A program made the position numbers and the translations under genes. The notes under the pieces were generated by a model. That model made no database searches and was not told the origin of the DNA. It saw only the letters and a program-made list of their open reading frames with translations. Positions 16,870-25,845 of a stretch of DNA of 64,000 bases are shown here, in pieces. Position 1 is the stretch's first letter. Every line of letters starts with the position of its first letter. This stretch comes from Mageeibacillus sp. UBA5439. Lineage in GTDB: Bacteria > Bacillota > Clostridia > Saccharofermentanales > DTU023. The stretch is from contig DIRJ01000037.1 of NCBI GenBank assembly GCA_002427505.1, forward strand, positions 7,161 through 71,160. Reading direction: 5' to 3'.

Positions 16870-18093
16870 TTAACAGCCTGCCTTACTACGTTTATCCAGT
16901 AGTGTGCTGATCTTCGCAGTCGGATCGATCAGAGTGGAAATGGATGCGTTGTGATTCATGGCATCAATAAGCAGGGCCACGAATTTTGCCATATTAACGT
17001 CAATATACCAGGGAGCTGCCAGCAGCTCGGGCGAGCGGTAGATCAGGTTAGTGCAGAGTACATTATTGATAACACCGTCTTTGTGGGCCCGGTCAAATTC
17101 TTCCAGACCATCAGTGAACAGACCGAAGGTGGCAATGCAGAAAATCTTGTTGGCTCCGCGCTCCTTCAGCTTGCGCGCCAATTCGATCATAGATTCACCG
17201 GAGGAAATCATATCATCAATAACCAGAAGATCCTTGCCTTCTACAGAATCGCCCAGGAATTCGTGCGCGATAATAGGGTTGCGTCCATTCTTCATCACAG
17301 TATAATCGCGGCGTTTATAGAAAGTTCCCAGCGGCAGACCCAGTATAGATGCATAGTACATGGAGCGGTATATTGCGCCTTCATCGGGAGAAACAACCAT
17401 GGTGTGTTCAGGAGTAATCGTGAAATCAGGCAATTTGTTGAACAGGGCTTTTAGTACCTGGTAGGTAATCGGCACATTTTCAAAGCCACTGGTAGGAGCT
17501 GCGTTGGCGACCCGATCATCATGGGCATCAAAGGTGATGAAATTGCTTACGCCCAGATTGGTCAACTCGATCAACATGTTGGCGCAGTCCAGTGATTCAC
17601 GGGCATTACGGCGGTGCTGACGGCCCTCATAGAGATAAGGCATGATCACGTTTATGCGTCTGGCCTTGCCCGAGGCCGCAAGAATGACACGTTTCAGGTC
17701 CTGATAATGATCATCAGGGCTCATGTGGTTGCTGATGCCACGGAGATTATAGGTAACAGTGTAATTTGTTACATCACAGAGCAGATAGAGATCGTGCCCT
17801 CTGATGGTGCTATCAATAACAGCCTTGCCTTCACCTGAAGAAAAACGAAAAGTATTAACCGGAATATGATAATCGTCTCTCAGAAAGCCGATGTTCCCTT
17901 CTGCTTCAGGAGCCGCCTCCACATATTCAGCACGACGTTTAACCAGGTAACCATTAACCAGATTGGAAAAATCGCGCGCGCCTTTCAGACCGATGAGTCC
18001 GATCGGGCCAAGGGCCGGCATCGGGTTATTGCCGTACTGGTCGTATTTGTAGTAATTCTTATCATTGCGAGGCCCGAGTTTGTTTAGATTCAT
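16870..18093 (-). CDS. prs: ribose-phosphate pyrophosphokinase, long form
   Basis: 407 residues; makes PRPP from ribose 5-phosphate and ATP for nucleotide, histidine and NAD synthesis. It belongs to a longer class than the usual 310-320 residue enzyme. Seen: the MPYLYEGRQHRRNARES segment matching the RQDR region, the metal-binding histidine in FDAHDDRVA (about 191), the pyrophosphate-contact motif VSPDEG (about 234-239), and the PRPP loop VIDDMISSGES (DD at about 293-294). The ATG at 18093 has GAAGGG 8 bases upstream; a GTG nine bases earlier is less likely. It follows a divergent paralogue after 40 bases on the same strand. Confidence 0.9.
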   Translation of the reverse strand: MNLNKLGPRNDKNYYKYDQYGNNPMPALGPIGLIGLKGARDFSNLVNGYLVKRRAEYVEAAPEAEGNIGFLRDDYHIPVNTFRFSSGEGKAVIDSTIRGHDLYLLCDVTNYTVTYNLRGISNHMSPDDHYQDLKRVILAASGKARRINVIMPYLYEGRQHRRNARESLDCANMLIELTNLGVSNFITFDAHDDRVANAAPTSGFENVPITYQVLKALFNKLPDFTITPEHTMVVSPDEGAIYRSMYYASILGLPLGTFYKRRDYTVMKNGRNPIIAHEFLGDSVEGKDLLVIDDMISSGESMIELARKLKERGANKIFCIATFGLFTDGLEEFDRAHKDGVINNVLCTNLIYRSPELLAAPWYIDVNMAKFVALLIDAMNHNASISTLIDPTAKISTLLDKRSKAGC

Positions 18094-18133
18094 TTTATGC
18101 ACCCTTCTCTATATAAAACTTTTATAGCTTCGT

Positions 18134-19396
18134 TTATATGTCGTAAAAAGATAATTGTCGCTCGTCTGCCACGGTCTCTGATCTTTGGCACATTTCTTTG
18201 TGATTTCTAATCAGGGACTTGATTTTGTCTGCCGGCGCCATGAGCTGCGACAGGGAGGCATCATGATTAAGCGCATTGATCAGTTGAGCCATATCATCAG
18301 CCATCGGTACCGGAGTGTACCAGGGGGCTGATACTACAGTGGGGGGGAGATAAGACAAGTCAGTCGAAAAAATCCGTTCAATGATTCCGCTGGCCCAGGC
18401 TTGATGCATGCGGGAGGTTCCATCGGTGAATTGGGCAAAAGAGGTAAAGCAGAAGACACGCTTTGCACCCTGAGCTTTAAGATATGAGGCACATTCGATC
18501 AAGCCGTCTCCATTATCCAACAAGTCACCGATCATCAGTATGTCCTTGCCTGCCACTGAATCTCCCAGGTAAGCCAGTGTCTGATGCTCATGTCTGATTC
18601 CGTCAACAATGTCAAAACTATGTTTTGTGTGGAAAATTCCCAGCTGCAGCTGCATAGTAGAAGCATAAAAGATGGAGCGGTTAATGTTTACTTCATTCGG
18701 GGCTACAATCATCATTTTAGACGGGTCCACAACCAGGTCTGAACATGTCTGCAAGATAGTCCGCAGACACTGAAAAGATGTGGGGAAAGATTCAAAATTG
18801 TCATAAGGAACTGCGTTGGCAACACGGCTGTCCGGGGCATCGAAGGTGATGAAATTATCTATTCCCAGGCTGAATAGTTGTTGCAGCATCTCACCGCAGT
18901 CCAGTGATTCCCGGCGGCCACGACGGAAGCGTCTGCCCTGGTACAGGTAGGGCATGATGACATTTATACGTGAGGCGGAATCCCTGGTTGCTACAATTAG
19001 TCTGGTCAAATCGTTATAGTGTTCATCCGGACTCATGGTTACCGGACTGCTGTAACGTTCATAAGTTTTGCCGTGATAAAGAACATCTGTCAGTATATAA
19101 AGATCATGTCCTCGCACTGTATCCCACACTACAGCCTTGCCTTCTCCCGACTTAAAACGCGAGAGGTTCACATCAACTCGATAGTCATCACGCAAATAGC
19201 CTGTAAATTCAGTGATGTCCGGAGCTAACTCTGCGTAAGCCTCGCGTCGGAGCCGCAACTGACGATTGATACGTTCAGCCAGGTGATCTTCTATCTGGGC
19301 GCTTATAATAGCAATAGGACCGAGCGGGTCAAGCATTGTATCATCTTTTAAGATGTTTCTGGGTGAGACACCTGCCGGAAACTGTAGTTCATTCAT
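18134..19396 (-). CDS. PRPP synthetase-like protein with degenerate active site
   Basis: 420 residues, clearly paralogous to its downstream neighbour along its whole length (shared RINVIMPYLY, RESLDC, NFITFDA, RVANA). Catalytic positions have changed: the metal-binding histidine is proline (FDAPDSRVA, about 188), VSPDEG is VAPNEV (231-236), and the PRPP loop is MIGDLLDNGDG, losing the first aspartate and the SG/S phosphate-binding residues. This suggests a regulatory or structural subunit, comparable in principle to the PRPP synthetase-associated proteins of animals, rather than an enzyme. First gene of a two-gene operon; GAGGGA lies just before the ATG. Confidence 0.85.
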   Translation of the reverse strand: MNELQFPAGVSPRNILKDDTMLDPLGPIAIISAQIEDHLAERINRQLRLRREAYAELAPDITEFTGYLRDDYRVDVNLSRFKSGEGKAVVWDTVRGHDLYILTDVLYHGKTYERYSSPVTMSPDEHYNDLTRLIVATRDSASRINVIMPYLYQGRRFRRGRRESLDCGEMLQQLFSLGIDNFITFDAPDSRVANAVPYDNFESFPTSFQCLRTILQTCSDLVVDPSKMMIVAPNEVNINRSIFYASTMQLQLGIFHTKHSFDIVDGIRHEHQTLAYLGDSVAGKDILMIGDLLDNGDGLIECASYLKAQGAKRVFCFTSFAQFTDGTSRMHQAWASGIIERIFSTDLSYLPPTVVSAPWYTPVPMADDMAQLINALNHDASLSQLMAPADKIKSLIRNHKEMCQRSETVADERQLSFYDI

Positions 19397-19419
19397 ATAA
19401 GTCCCTCCATACGTGTATG

Positions 19420-19428
19420 ATTATAGCA
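19420..19428 (-). promoter_or_regulatory. extended -10 promoter of the PRPP synthetase operon
   Basis: On the minus strand TGCTATAAT is a perfect extended -10; no good -35 is seen at 17 bases. The predicted start is about 17 bases before the first gene. The divergent engB start lies 30 bases away on the other side. Confidence 0.5.
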
Positions 19429-19458
19429 GAGTAATATTGATGAATAAAGGAGAAAAGT

Positions 19459-20082
19459 ATGTCAGTAGAGTTCAATAAGGTTGAATTAACGGCTGTAGCT
19501 GCGCAAACAGAGCAGTTTCCACAGCGTCCACTGCCCGAAGTCATTATGGTAGGCCGCTCCAATGTAGGAAAATCCACCCTGTTGAATGCCCTTTGCCGCA
19601 ATAAAAACCTGGCTCGCACCAGCCAGACTCCGGGTAAAACTCAACTGGTATTCTTTTTTACAGTTGATGACAGCTTTTACCTGGTTGATTTGCCCGGATA
19701 TGGTTTTGCACAGACTTCCCGCAAGCAGGAAGAGCAGTTTGCTCGTGTCAGCGACCAATATTTCAGCCAGGAAAGACAACGCGCTGCAGTCTTGCTCTTA
19801 CTGGATATCCGGCGGGGCTTTGGAGATCTTGATCTGCAAATGGTAGATTTCCTCGATTATTATCATATTCCCTGGCAGATTGTGCTGACCAAAGCGGATA
19901 AATTATCAAGATCAAAGCAAAACGACGCCCGCTTCAAGATTATAGGCGAACTGAAAAAAAGAAGTGAAGCACTGGGAGAAGCGAGTTTTCACTTCAGCAG
20001 CCCGATCATGGTGGCCGCCAACCAGGCCAATGATCCCGGAACGGAAGAGTTGCGGCGTTTTATTGGATCAATTGTGCGATAA
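19459..20082 (+). CDS. engB: ribosome biogenesis GTP-binding protein EngB/YsxC
   Basis: 207 residues; essential TRAFAC-class GTPase acting in late 50S subunit assembly. G1 GRSNVGKST (about 32-40), G2 TPGKTQ, G3 DLPGYG, G4 TKADK and a G5-like SSP region are present in order. AAAGGAG lies 7 bases before the ATG. Divergent from the PRPP synthetase operon with 62 bases between. Confidence 0.95.
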   Translation: MSVEFNKVELTAVAAQTEQFPQRPLPEVIMVGRSNVGKSTLLNALCRNKNLARTSQTPGKTQLVFFFTVDDSFYLVDLPGYGFAQTSRKQEEQFARVSDQYFSQERQRAAVLLLLDIRRGFGDLDLQMVDFLDYYHIPWQIVLTKADKLSRSKQNDARFKIIGELKKRSEALGEASFHFSSPIMVAANQANDPGTEELRRFIGSIVR

Positions 20083-20137
20083 AAAATAAAGTTTGACCGG
20101 CTATGTCTGTTAACTGCAGATTAATTTGCAGGAGCGG

Positions 20138-20167
20138 ATGAAACTTTTCCTTATAATCTCTGCATGA
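20138..20167 (+). CDS. possible 9-residue leader ORF coupled to comEC
   Basis: ATG at 20138 follows AGGAG by 3 bases and reads MKLFLIISA before a TGA at 20165-20167. That stop overlaps the comEC ATG as ATGA, the arrangement used for translational coupling. comEC itself has no ribosome binding site. The spacing to AGGAG is short, and the same bases can be read as a promoter -10 (TATAAT), so this is a candidate only. Confidence 0.35.
   Translation: MKLFLIISA
20152..20157 (+). promoter_or_regulatory. possible -10 element placing a leaderless start at comEC
   Basis: TATAAT ends 6 bases before the comEC ATG, so transcription would begin at about the A of the start codon. The nearest -35-like sequence (TTGCAG, 20126) is 20 bases away, which is long. 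It conflicts with the leader-ORF reading of the same bases. Confidence 0.35.
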
Positions 20168-22437
20168 GGAAAGTAAGAGAAAATATCACAGAGCGTCTGG
20201 GACTCTGCCTTTTCATTGTGATGGTCAGCCTCAGCCTGTTGGGCTCTGAGCTTTCATTAAAGAAAGCAAGCATTTTTACGGAGTCGGATCCACTTAAAGT
20301 CAGCGGCCGTGTGATAGAAGTTGCCCTGCCGGTTTCAGGCAGTAATGACTACCGTCGCATTAAATTGCGCTTAAACCGGCAGACGGTCATCAGTATAGGC
20401 CTGAACTTGAATCGCCTGCCGGCAGGCTCTTCAGCTGAGGATATTCAGCGGGGTGCAATTATGACTGTCAGCGGCATCTACAGCAGGGGGAAGACCACAC
20501 AGAATCCCGGAGGATTCAGCGAAAAAAACTGGTTCAGGTCGGAGGGTATCAGCGCTAAGCTGACAAGTGCGCAACTTATTGCCTTAGAGCCTGCAGCCCG
20601 CTGTTATCGACCGCTGCAGGCACTGGATCGCTTCCGTCTCCGGTCACTGGAACTGCTGGAGAAAAGTTTTGCTCCGCAATCTGCTGTGGCCGTTCCTTCT
20701 GCCATCAGAGACCTCCAGCTCAGCACGGAAGGAATCATGCCGGCTTTACTAATGGGTCATACCGGAGGCATGACTGCCTATACGAGCAAGGCACTGAGTG
20801 AAGCCGGAGCTTATCACCTCGTTTGTGTCTCAGGTATGCATCTGATGTTTTTCCTGCTGCCCTTCAGAAAACTTTCAGCCTGGGTCTCTCTGAATTTCAG
20901 GTCAAAACGCAGGCTGCTCTCTGTCGTGGTTTTAATTCCTGCCTTGCTGAGCGGTTTCGGCCATGGTATCAACCGTGCAACTTTGCTTTTTTTATTGGCG
21001 TCGCTGGATAGCAGGATGCAACGCCGCACGGATAAAATAAACTCGCTTGCCCTTGCAGCTTCTTTCTTGCTGTTGCTGCAGCCCTTTGCAGTTCGTCAGC
21101 GTGGTTTCTGGATGAGCTTCATCGCAGCCGGCAGCCTGAAGTGTCTATCCCCCCAAGCTGAAAACAGGCTGGTCAACAACTTGATTAGTTCTCTGGGAGT
21201 TTTTCTTATTCTCCTGCCTTTGACAGCGAAACAGCAACAAGGTGCTAATCTGCTGGCGCCTTTTGCTAATATTATTCTTATTCCCATGGCTACTTACCTG
21301 ACAGTGGTCGGTTTTCTCATTCTTTTTCTAAGCTTCATGTTCCCATTTCTGAGCACACAGATAAATCTGTTAGCCGCTTTGCTTACTGATGCAGTGCTCC
21401 GGCTCTGGCTTAAACTGATACAGCTGCTGGCCAACTGCCGCAGTACTTTTCTCTGCTACTCCCAGCTGGTGTTTGCAGCCCTATTGATTATCACTGCTGT
21501 ATCAATCTATCTTCTTTATCGTTCGGCTCATTACAAGCTGGCGCTTGCAGCCCTGCTGCTTCTGCTGGCCTTATCCCTATTTCCCTGGTTCAGCCGGCAA
21601 AGTGAGGAACAACTGGACATAATCTTTCTTGATGTTGGACAGGGAGACGCAACTTTATTGTTTTTGCCGCAGGGACAGACGATTCTGATTGACGGAGGAG
21701 ACGCCGGTATGGGCTACCAGCGTATATTGCCGGCTTTGCGCTCGCAGGGTCGTGATCATGTGGACCTGGCACTGATTACGCATGGTCATTCTGACCATGC
21801 CGTAGGTGTGATTGAACTGATGAGTCTCGGACGGATAAAATCTCTCTTGCTGCCACAGCTGGCGGAAAAAAGACCAGCTGATTGCAGCCAGGTTAGCGCA
21901 GTGGCACATAATCCTTTCGATCCGAATGAGTTTGACTGGATGTCTTATCTGCTGGAATTTGCTGCTGAAGAGAAAATTGCAGTGCGCCATACTGTGGCCG
22001 GTGAGCAGTTTTCACTTGATGGTGTGCAAATCAGTTTTATAGCACCGAACGCTGAAGACCTGTACCGCAATGACGATGCCAACAATAGTTCTCTGGTTTT
22101 TTATCTGGATTATTATCAGCATAGTATCCTCTTTACGGCTGATATGACAAAGGAAACGGAAGAGCGTCTTGTGCTGTCGGAAAAGCTGCGTCCTGTTGAC
22201 TACCTGCATGTTGCTCATCATGGTTCCAGACTGACCAGCGGGACTGAATTTTTGGAGCAGATCCAGGCGGCCTGGGCGATAATTTCCGTAGGTGAAAACA
22301 ACTTGTATAATCATCCGCATCCGGATACCCTGGACAGGCTGAGCGAGCAAAATGCCGGTATTGTCAGACTGGACGAAAGTGCAGCTTTCTTCTTGCGGCT
22401 TTCAGAGGCAGATAGTAGGATAGTTCTATGGCAGTAA
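20164..22437 (+). CDS. comEC: DNA uptake channel protein ComEC/Rec2
   Basis: 757 residues; forms the membrane channel for single-stranded DNA in natural transformation. Order: N-terminal membrane helix (about 11-29), an OB-like extracellular DUF4131 domain (about 45-145), the multi-helix competence domain (LVCVSGMHLMFFLLPFRK; GINRATLLFLLASLD; about 210-480), and a C-terminal metallo-beta-lactamase domain with IIFLDVGQGDATLL and THGHSDHAVG. All parts look intact. There is no ribosome binding site before the ATG. The end overlaps holA by 10 bases. Confidence 0.93.
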   Translation: MRKVRENITERLGLCLFIVMVSLSLLGSELSLKKASIFTESDPLKVSGRVIEVALPVSGSNDYRRIKLRLNRQTVISIGLNLNRLPAGSSAEDIQRGAIMTVSGIYSRGKTTQNPGGFSEKNWFRSEGISAKLTSAQLIALEPAARCYRPLQALDRFRLRSLELLEKSFAPQSAVAVPSAIRDLQLSTEGIMPALLMGHTGGMTAYTSKALSEAGAYHLVCVSGMHLMFFLLPFRKLSAWVSLNFRSKRRLLSVVVLIPALLSGFGHGINRATLLFLLASLDSRMQRRTDKINSLALAASFLLLLQPFAVRQRGFWMSFIAAGSLKCLSPQAENRLVNNLISSLGVFLILLPLTAKQQQGANLLAPFANIILIPMATYLTVVGFLILFLSFMFPFLSTQINLLAALLTDAVLRLWLKLIQLLANCRSTFLCYSQLVFAALLIITAVSIYLLYRSAHYKLALAALLLLLALSLFPWFSRQSEEQLDIIFLDVGQGDATLLFLPQGQTILIDGGDAGMGYQRILPALRSQGRDHVDLALITHGHSDHAVGVIELMSLGRIKSLLLPQLAEKRPADCSQVSAVAHNPFDPNEFDWMSYLLEFAAEEKIAVRHTVAGEQFSLDGVQISFIAPNAEDLYRNDDANNSSLVFYLDYYQHSILFTADMTKETEERLVLSEKLRPVDYLHVAHHGSRLTSGTEFLEQIQAAWAIISVGENNLYNHPHPDTLDRLSEQNAGIVRLDESAAFFLRLSEADSRIVLWQ

Positions 22438-23498
22438 AGAATAAATTGACATATGCGGCTCTGACCAGAGAGCTGGAAACTTCACCTTTGCGCAAAATGT
22501 ATGTCCTTCTGGGGCAGGAGGATTACCTTATTTCTTATTTGCGGGGGAAAATTTATGCCCGGGCTTTGGCACCTGGCTGTGAAATGATGGATGCTGTTGT
22601 TTATGATCTGGACAAGAAAGTGTCTAATCTCAATTGGGAAAATTTGCAGGCAGACCTTGTCACTCCGGCCTTTATGTCACCCTACAAACTGGTGCATATT
22701 AAGCAATCCGGAGTGTTCAGCCGAACTTTGAACAGCGATGCGCTGGCAGAGTGGAGGGGGATTCTGGAAAGTGTGGGAGAGGGGACAGTTCTCCTTTTTG
22801 AAGAGCGGCAGGAAGCCGATGAAAGGGCTGTTCGTCCTGATCATAAACTCCTGCGCATAATTGAAGAGCTGGAGGGAGCAGTAATCCGTCTCGACCTGCA
22901 AACAGAGCGTGAACTCCTGACCTGGATCAGTGCTCAGGTTAAGTTTAATCAGCTCAACATCACGCACGAAGCGGCTTTGTCGCTGATATCACGCTATGAT
23001 TCCTCCATGTCCATGATCCAACAAGCTCTTAATATTATATTTCTTTATGCACAGAATCAGGAACTTGAATCGATTGATCTGGACCTTGTTGATTTGCTTT
23101 GCCGACAGGATCTCAGCGGAACAGTTTTTGACCTGACGGATGCTCTCGCTGCAGGCAATACTGATCGCGCTCTGGCTTATCTGGATCGTTTATTAGATCG
23201 CGGGGAAGCCCCTCTGGCTATTCTGGCAATGATCTCAAACTTGTTTCGACGCCTGCTGATTGCCAAAGAATTAAATCATCCTGCAGCAGTAATTGACAGC
23301 GGTATAACCACCAGCAGCTTTTATGCTAACAAGCTTTTGCGGCAGGCTCGCTCATTTTCTCTGGAGCAGCTGGAGGCAATAGTAGAAGCCTGCTTTCAAT
23401 GTGATCTGCTGATCAAGACAGGTGAAATGAAGGAGTATGACGCCTTGGTCGTTCTTTTTATTCAAATGAGCAAGACTATGGGTAAGTACAAATCATAA
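22428..23498 (+). CDS. holA: DNA polymerase III subunit delta
   Basis: 356 residues; clamp-loader subunit that opens the beta ring. Recognised by the N-terminal YVLLGQEDYLISYLRGKI, the middle AAA+-like domain without a P-loop, and the C-terminal collar domain with LLCRQDLSGTVFDLTDALAAG and APLAILAMISNLFRRLL. It follows comEC with a 10-base overlap, a very common pairing in Firmicutes. Confidence 0.92.
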   Translation: MAVKNKLTYAALTRELETSPLRKMYVLLGQEDYLISYLRGKIYARALAPGCEMMDAVVYDLDKKVSNLNWENLQADLVTPAFMSPYKLVHIKQSGVFSRTLNSDALAEWRGILESVGEGTVLLFEERQEADERAVRPDHKLLRIIEELEGAVIRLDLQTERELLTWISAQVKFNQLNITHEAALSLISRYDSSMSMIQQALNIIFLYAQNQELESIDLDLVDLLCRQDLSGTVFDLTDALAAGNTDRALAYLDRLLDRGEAPLAILAMISNLFRRLLIAKELNHPAAVIDSGITTSSFYANKLLRQARSFSLEQLEAIVEACFQCDLLIKTGEMKEYDALVVLFIQMSKTMGKYKS

Positions 23499-23593
23499 GC
23501 CTGCGACTGAACTAAACTCATTTTCCATCAATTAACCGGAAGCTTAAATAAGCATGTCTGACGCATGCATTATTGATGAAAGGATTGATGTGT

Positions 23594-24286
23594 ATGAGTA
23601 AAAGTGTATTAACGATGAAAGAAATTCCACTAACGGAACGACCCTACGAAAAGGCTGAAAAACTCGGCATCTCAGCTTTGAGTGATGCTGAGCTGCTGGC
23701 GATTATTCTGCAATCGGGACAAAAAGGTGTCACAGTTGTGGAACTGGCACACAAGCTATTGTTGGAGGCCGGCAGTCTGGACGGACTTTTTGATATGAGT
23801 CTGGAGGAGTTGCGTTCAATATCCGGCATAGGCAGGGTGAAAGCTCTCAATGTCACAGCAGCCTTGGAGCTGGGGCAGCGGGCATCAGCCAAGCGGGCCG
23901 GTCGCAAGCGGCATCAGGTGCATGGCCCCCATGATCTTTTCGCCTATATTGAATCTCAGCTGCGTTTTCAGCCAAGAGAGCAATTTTTCATTATTATGCT
24001 GGATACGAGAAATCGAATTATCAGGCATGTGTTAATTTCCAGTGGCGGACTGTCATCTTCAGTGATCCAGCCGCGTGACATATTTCGGGAAGCAGTGAAG
24101 GCTAATGCTGCGGCTATCGTCTTAGTGCATAACCATCCGAGTGGCGATGCTATGCCTAGTGAAGCCGACCGCACATCTACACAGCGTTTGAGTGAGATGG
24201 GACAGATGATGGGGGTACAGGTGCTGGACCATATTGTAGTGGGATCTGAAGGCAGTTTGAGTATGCGGGCCCTCGGGCTAATGTAG
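23594..24286 (+). CDS. radC: RadC-family JAB-domain protein
   Basis: 230 residues. N-terminal region with KEIPLTERPYEKAEKLG and a helix-hairpin-helix (ISGIGRVKALN), then a JAB/MPN metalloprotease-like domain with the zinc motif HNHPSGDAMPSEAD. Its role is unresolved; the DNA repair label is historical. I place the start at 23594, with AAAGGA 9 bases upstream and the family N-terminus. An earlier in-frame ATG at 23573 lacks a ribosome binding site. Confidence 0.9.
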   Translation: MSKSVLTMKEIPLTERPYEKAEKLGISALSDAELLAIILQSGQKGVTVVELAHKLLLEAGSLDGLFDMSLEELRSISGIGRVKALNVTAALELGQRASAKRAGRKRHQVHGPHDLFAYIESQLRFQPREQFFIIMLDTRNRIIRHVLISSGGLSSSVIQPRDIFREAVKANAAAIVLVHNHPSGDAMPSEADRTSTQRLSEMGQMMGVQVLDHIVVGSEGSLSMRALGLM

Positions 24287-24403
24287 ATTTTGCTGTTAAA
24301 GAAGCATGATCGTTAAGCTGGCTGCATCCCTTTGACTGCTGATGTGCTAAACTAATTTGTGTATTTTTAGATAATAATTACCTAGATTAAGGACGTCGGG
24401 ACG

Positions 24404-25270
24404 ATGAAAAGAAAAGCTCCGCGTATTTTTATAATTGTTTTAGTCACAGTAGCTATTTTGGCGACCATGATTCTTACAGCGCTGCCCGGATCCACACGGA
24501 CAATCATCGCTGATTATTTTGGTCGCGTGTTTGATCCGCTGGTGTCCTTTGCCCAGGCAGGTGCTAAATCTGCTGGGAACTTTTTTTCCGCAGTGAGTGA
24601 GAACAGGGAACTGAAGGACGAAATTGCTAAACTGGAAATAGAAAACTCCGATTTGCGTCAGGAAATCAGAGTTAATGAAGAAAAAGTTAAAGCCTATGAC
24701 GAGCTGGAAGATGCCTTAAATCTGAAAAGCAGGTTTAAAGACTACGAGATAGTCGGCGGCAAAGTGATTAACCGTTCCATTGGACCTATGTTTGATCTGT
24801 TTCGCATAAATCTGGGCCGTGAAGACGGTATCTGGGTGACAAGTGACCGCTCGTACCCGGTTCTTGATAGTCAGCATAATTTGGTGGGCAGACTTTATTC
24901 CAGTGAGCTGGGCTCTTCTCGTGTACTGCCTTTGCTGCATGAAGGCTTTTCTATCAGCTCAAAAGTTTCAGCTTCAGCCGGCAATAATTTCCGGGTAAGG
25001 GGATCAGTTGAATATAAAAACCGGCGCTTGTGCCTGGCGGATCAAATCCCTGAAGGCACACCAGTACGCGTCGGTGATCTGATTGTAAGCTCAGGTGACG
25101 GGGGTCTGTATCCGGAGGGAATTGAAATTGGCAGAGTAGTCGAGATTATTAATGATAGCCGCTCAAATGCCATGCAGGCTTTAATTGAACCCAGTTCACA
25201 GCTGGAGGAGCTGAATTATATTTTTGTCCTGATTGATCATGCACTCCCGTCAGGTGCAGAAGGGAAGTAA
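24404..25270 (+). CDS. mreC: rod shape-determining protein MreC
   Basis: 288 residues; extracellular scaffold of the elongasome connecting MreB/MreD to PBP2. A membrane helix at about 8-28, a coiled coil at about 60-105 (rich in E, K and L), then the two beta-barrel MreC domain (VIGG.. VKVIN-like start, SSELGSSRVLPLLHEGF, GDLIVSSGDGGLYPEGIEIG). AAGGA lies before the ATG. mreD starts one base after its stop. No mreB is in the window, so it lies elsewhere; radC upstream of mreC is a common Firmicutes order. Confidence 0.92.
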   Translation: MKRKAPRIFIIVLVTVAILATMILTALPGSTRTIIADYFGRVFDPLVSFAQAGAKSAGNFFSAVSENRELKDEIAKLEIENSDLRQEIRVNEEKVKAYDELEDALNLKSRFKDYEIVGGKVINRSIGPMFDLFRINLGREDGIWVTSDRSYPVLDSQHNLVGRLYSSELGSSRVLPLLHEGFSISSKVSASAGNNFRVRGSVEYKNRRLCLADQIPEGTPVRVGDLIVSSGDGGLYPEGIEIGRVVEIINDSRSNAMQALIEPSSQLEELNYIFVLIDHALPSGAEGK

Positions 25271-25271
25271 G

Positions 25272-25832
25272 ATGTCCGGAATTTCCAGACCCATAACTAT
25301 CTGGCAACGTGTTTTGGTCTACGCTGCTTTACTCATTGTTCTGGCCAGTGCTCAGGTTTTTCCGGGACAGTGGACGCGGATGCCTGCCCCTGATTTTCTC
25401 CTCTTACTGCCACTGATAATCGGTTTGACCAGAGCTGGCAGAGAGGGCTTTACCATGGGTCTGATTTCCGGCTTTCTGCGTGATTATCTAAGTGGCAGAC
25501 TTTATGGTCTAGGAATGCTTGAAGGTATGATTATCGGCCTGCTTGCAGGCCTGTTTTTCAGTGAAAACAACAAGATATTCTGGAGGCGATTACTATTACT
25601 CTGTCCTGGTGTGACTTTGGCCCATGTTTCTGTTATGGCTTTGCTTTCTTATCTCTTTCCCTTTGATCCCGGTCTTCCTTTATCCCTGATCATGATCTTG
25701 AGAGAAACGCTTGTAAGCCTTCCGCTTGTGCTTCTGGCCAATTTGTTTGCCGCTGTGATAATATTATTTTTCTTATGGCTAGGTTTTTATCAGAAAAAAA
25801 AGAAGCACAGGCAAACTGCGGGTAAGGGCTAG
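25272..25832 (+). CDS. mreD: rod shape-determining protein MreD
   Basis: 186 residues; polytopic membrane partner of MreC in the cell-elongation complex. Five or so hydrophobic segments; the motif PDFLLLLPLIIGLTRAGREG and GFLRDYLSGRLYGLG are family hallmarks. The start at 25272 has AAGGGA 8 bases upstream and lies one base after the mreC stop; a longer in-frame start inside mreC is rejected. Basic C-terminus (KKKKHRQTAGKG). Confidence 0.9.
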   Translation: MSGISRPITIWQRVLVYAALLIVLASAQVFPGQWTRMPAPDFLLLLPLIIGLTRAGREGFTMGLISGFLRDYLSGRLYGLGMLEGMIIGLLAGLFFSENNKIFWRRLLLLCPGVTLAHVSVMALLSYLFPFDPGLPLSLIMILRETLVSLPLVLLANLFAAVIILFFLWLGFYQKKKKHRQTAGKG

Positions 25833-25845
25833 GAAGGGTATAACC

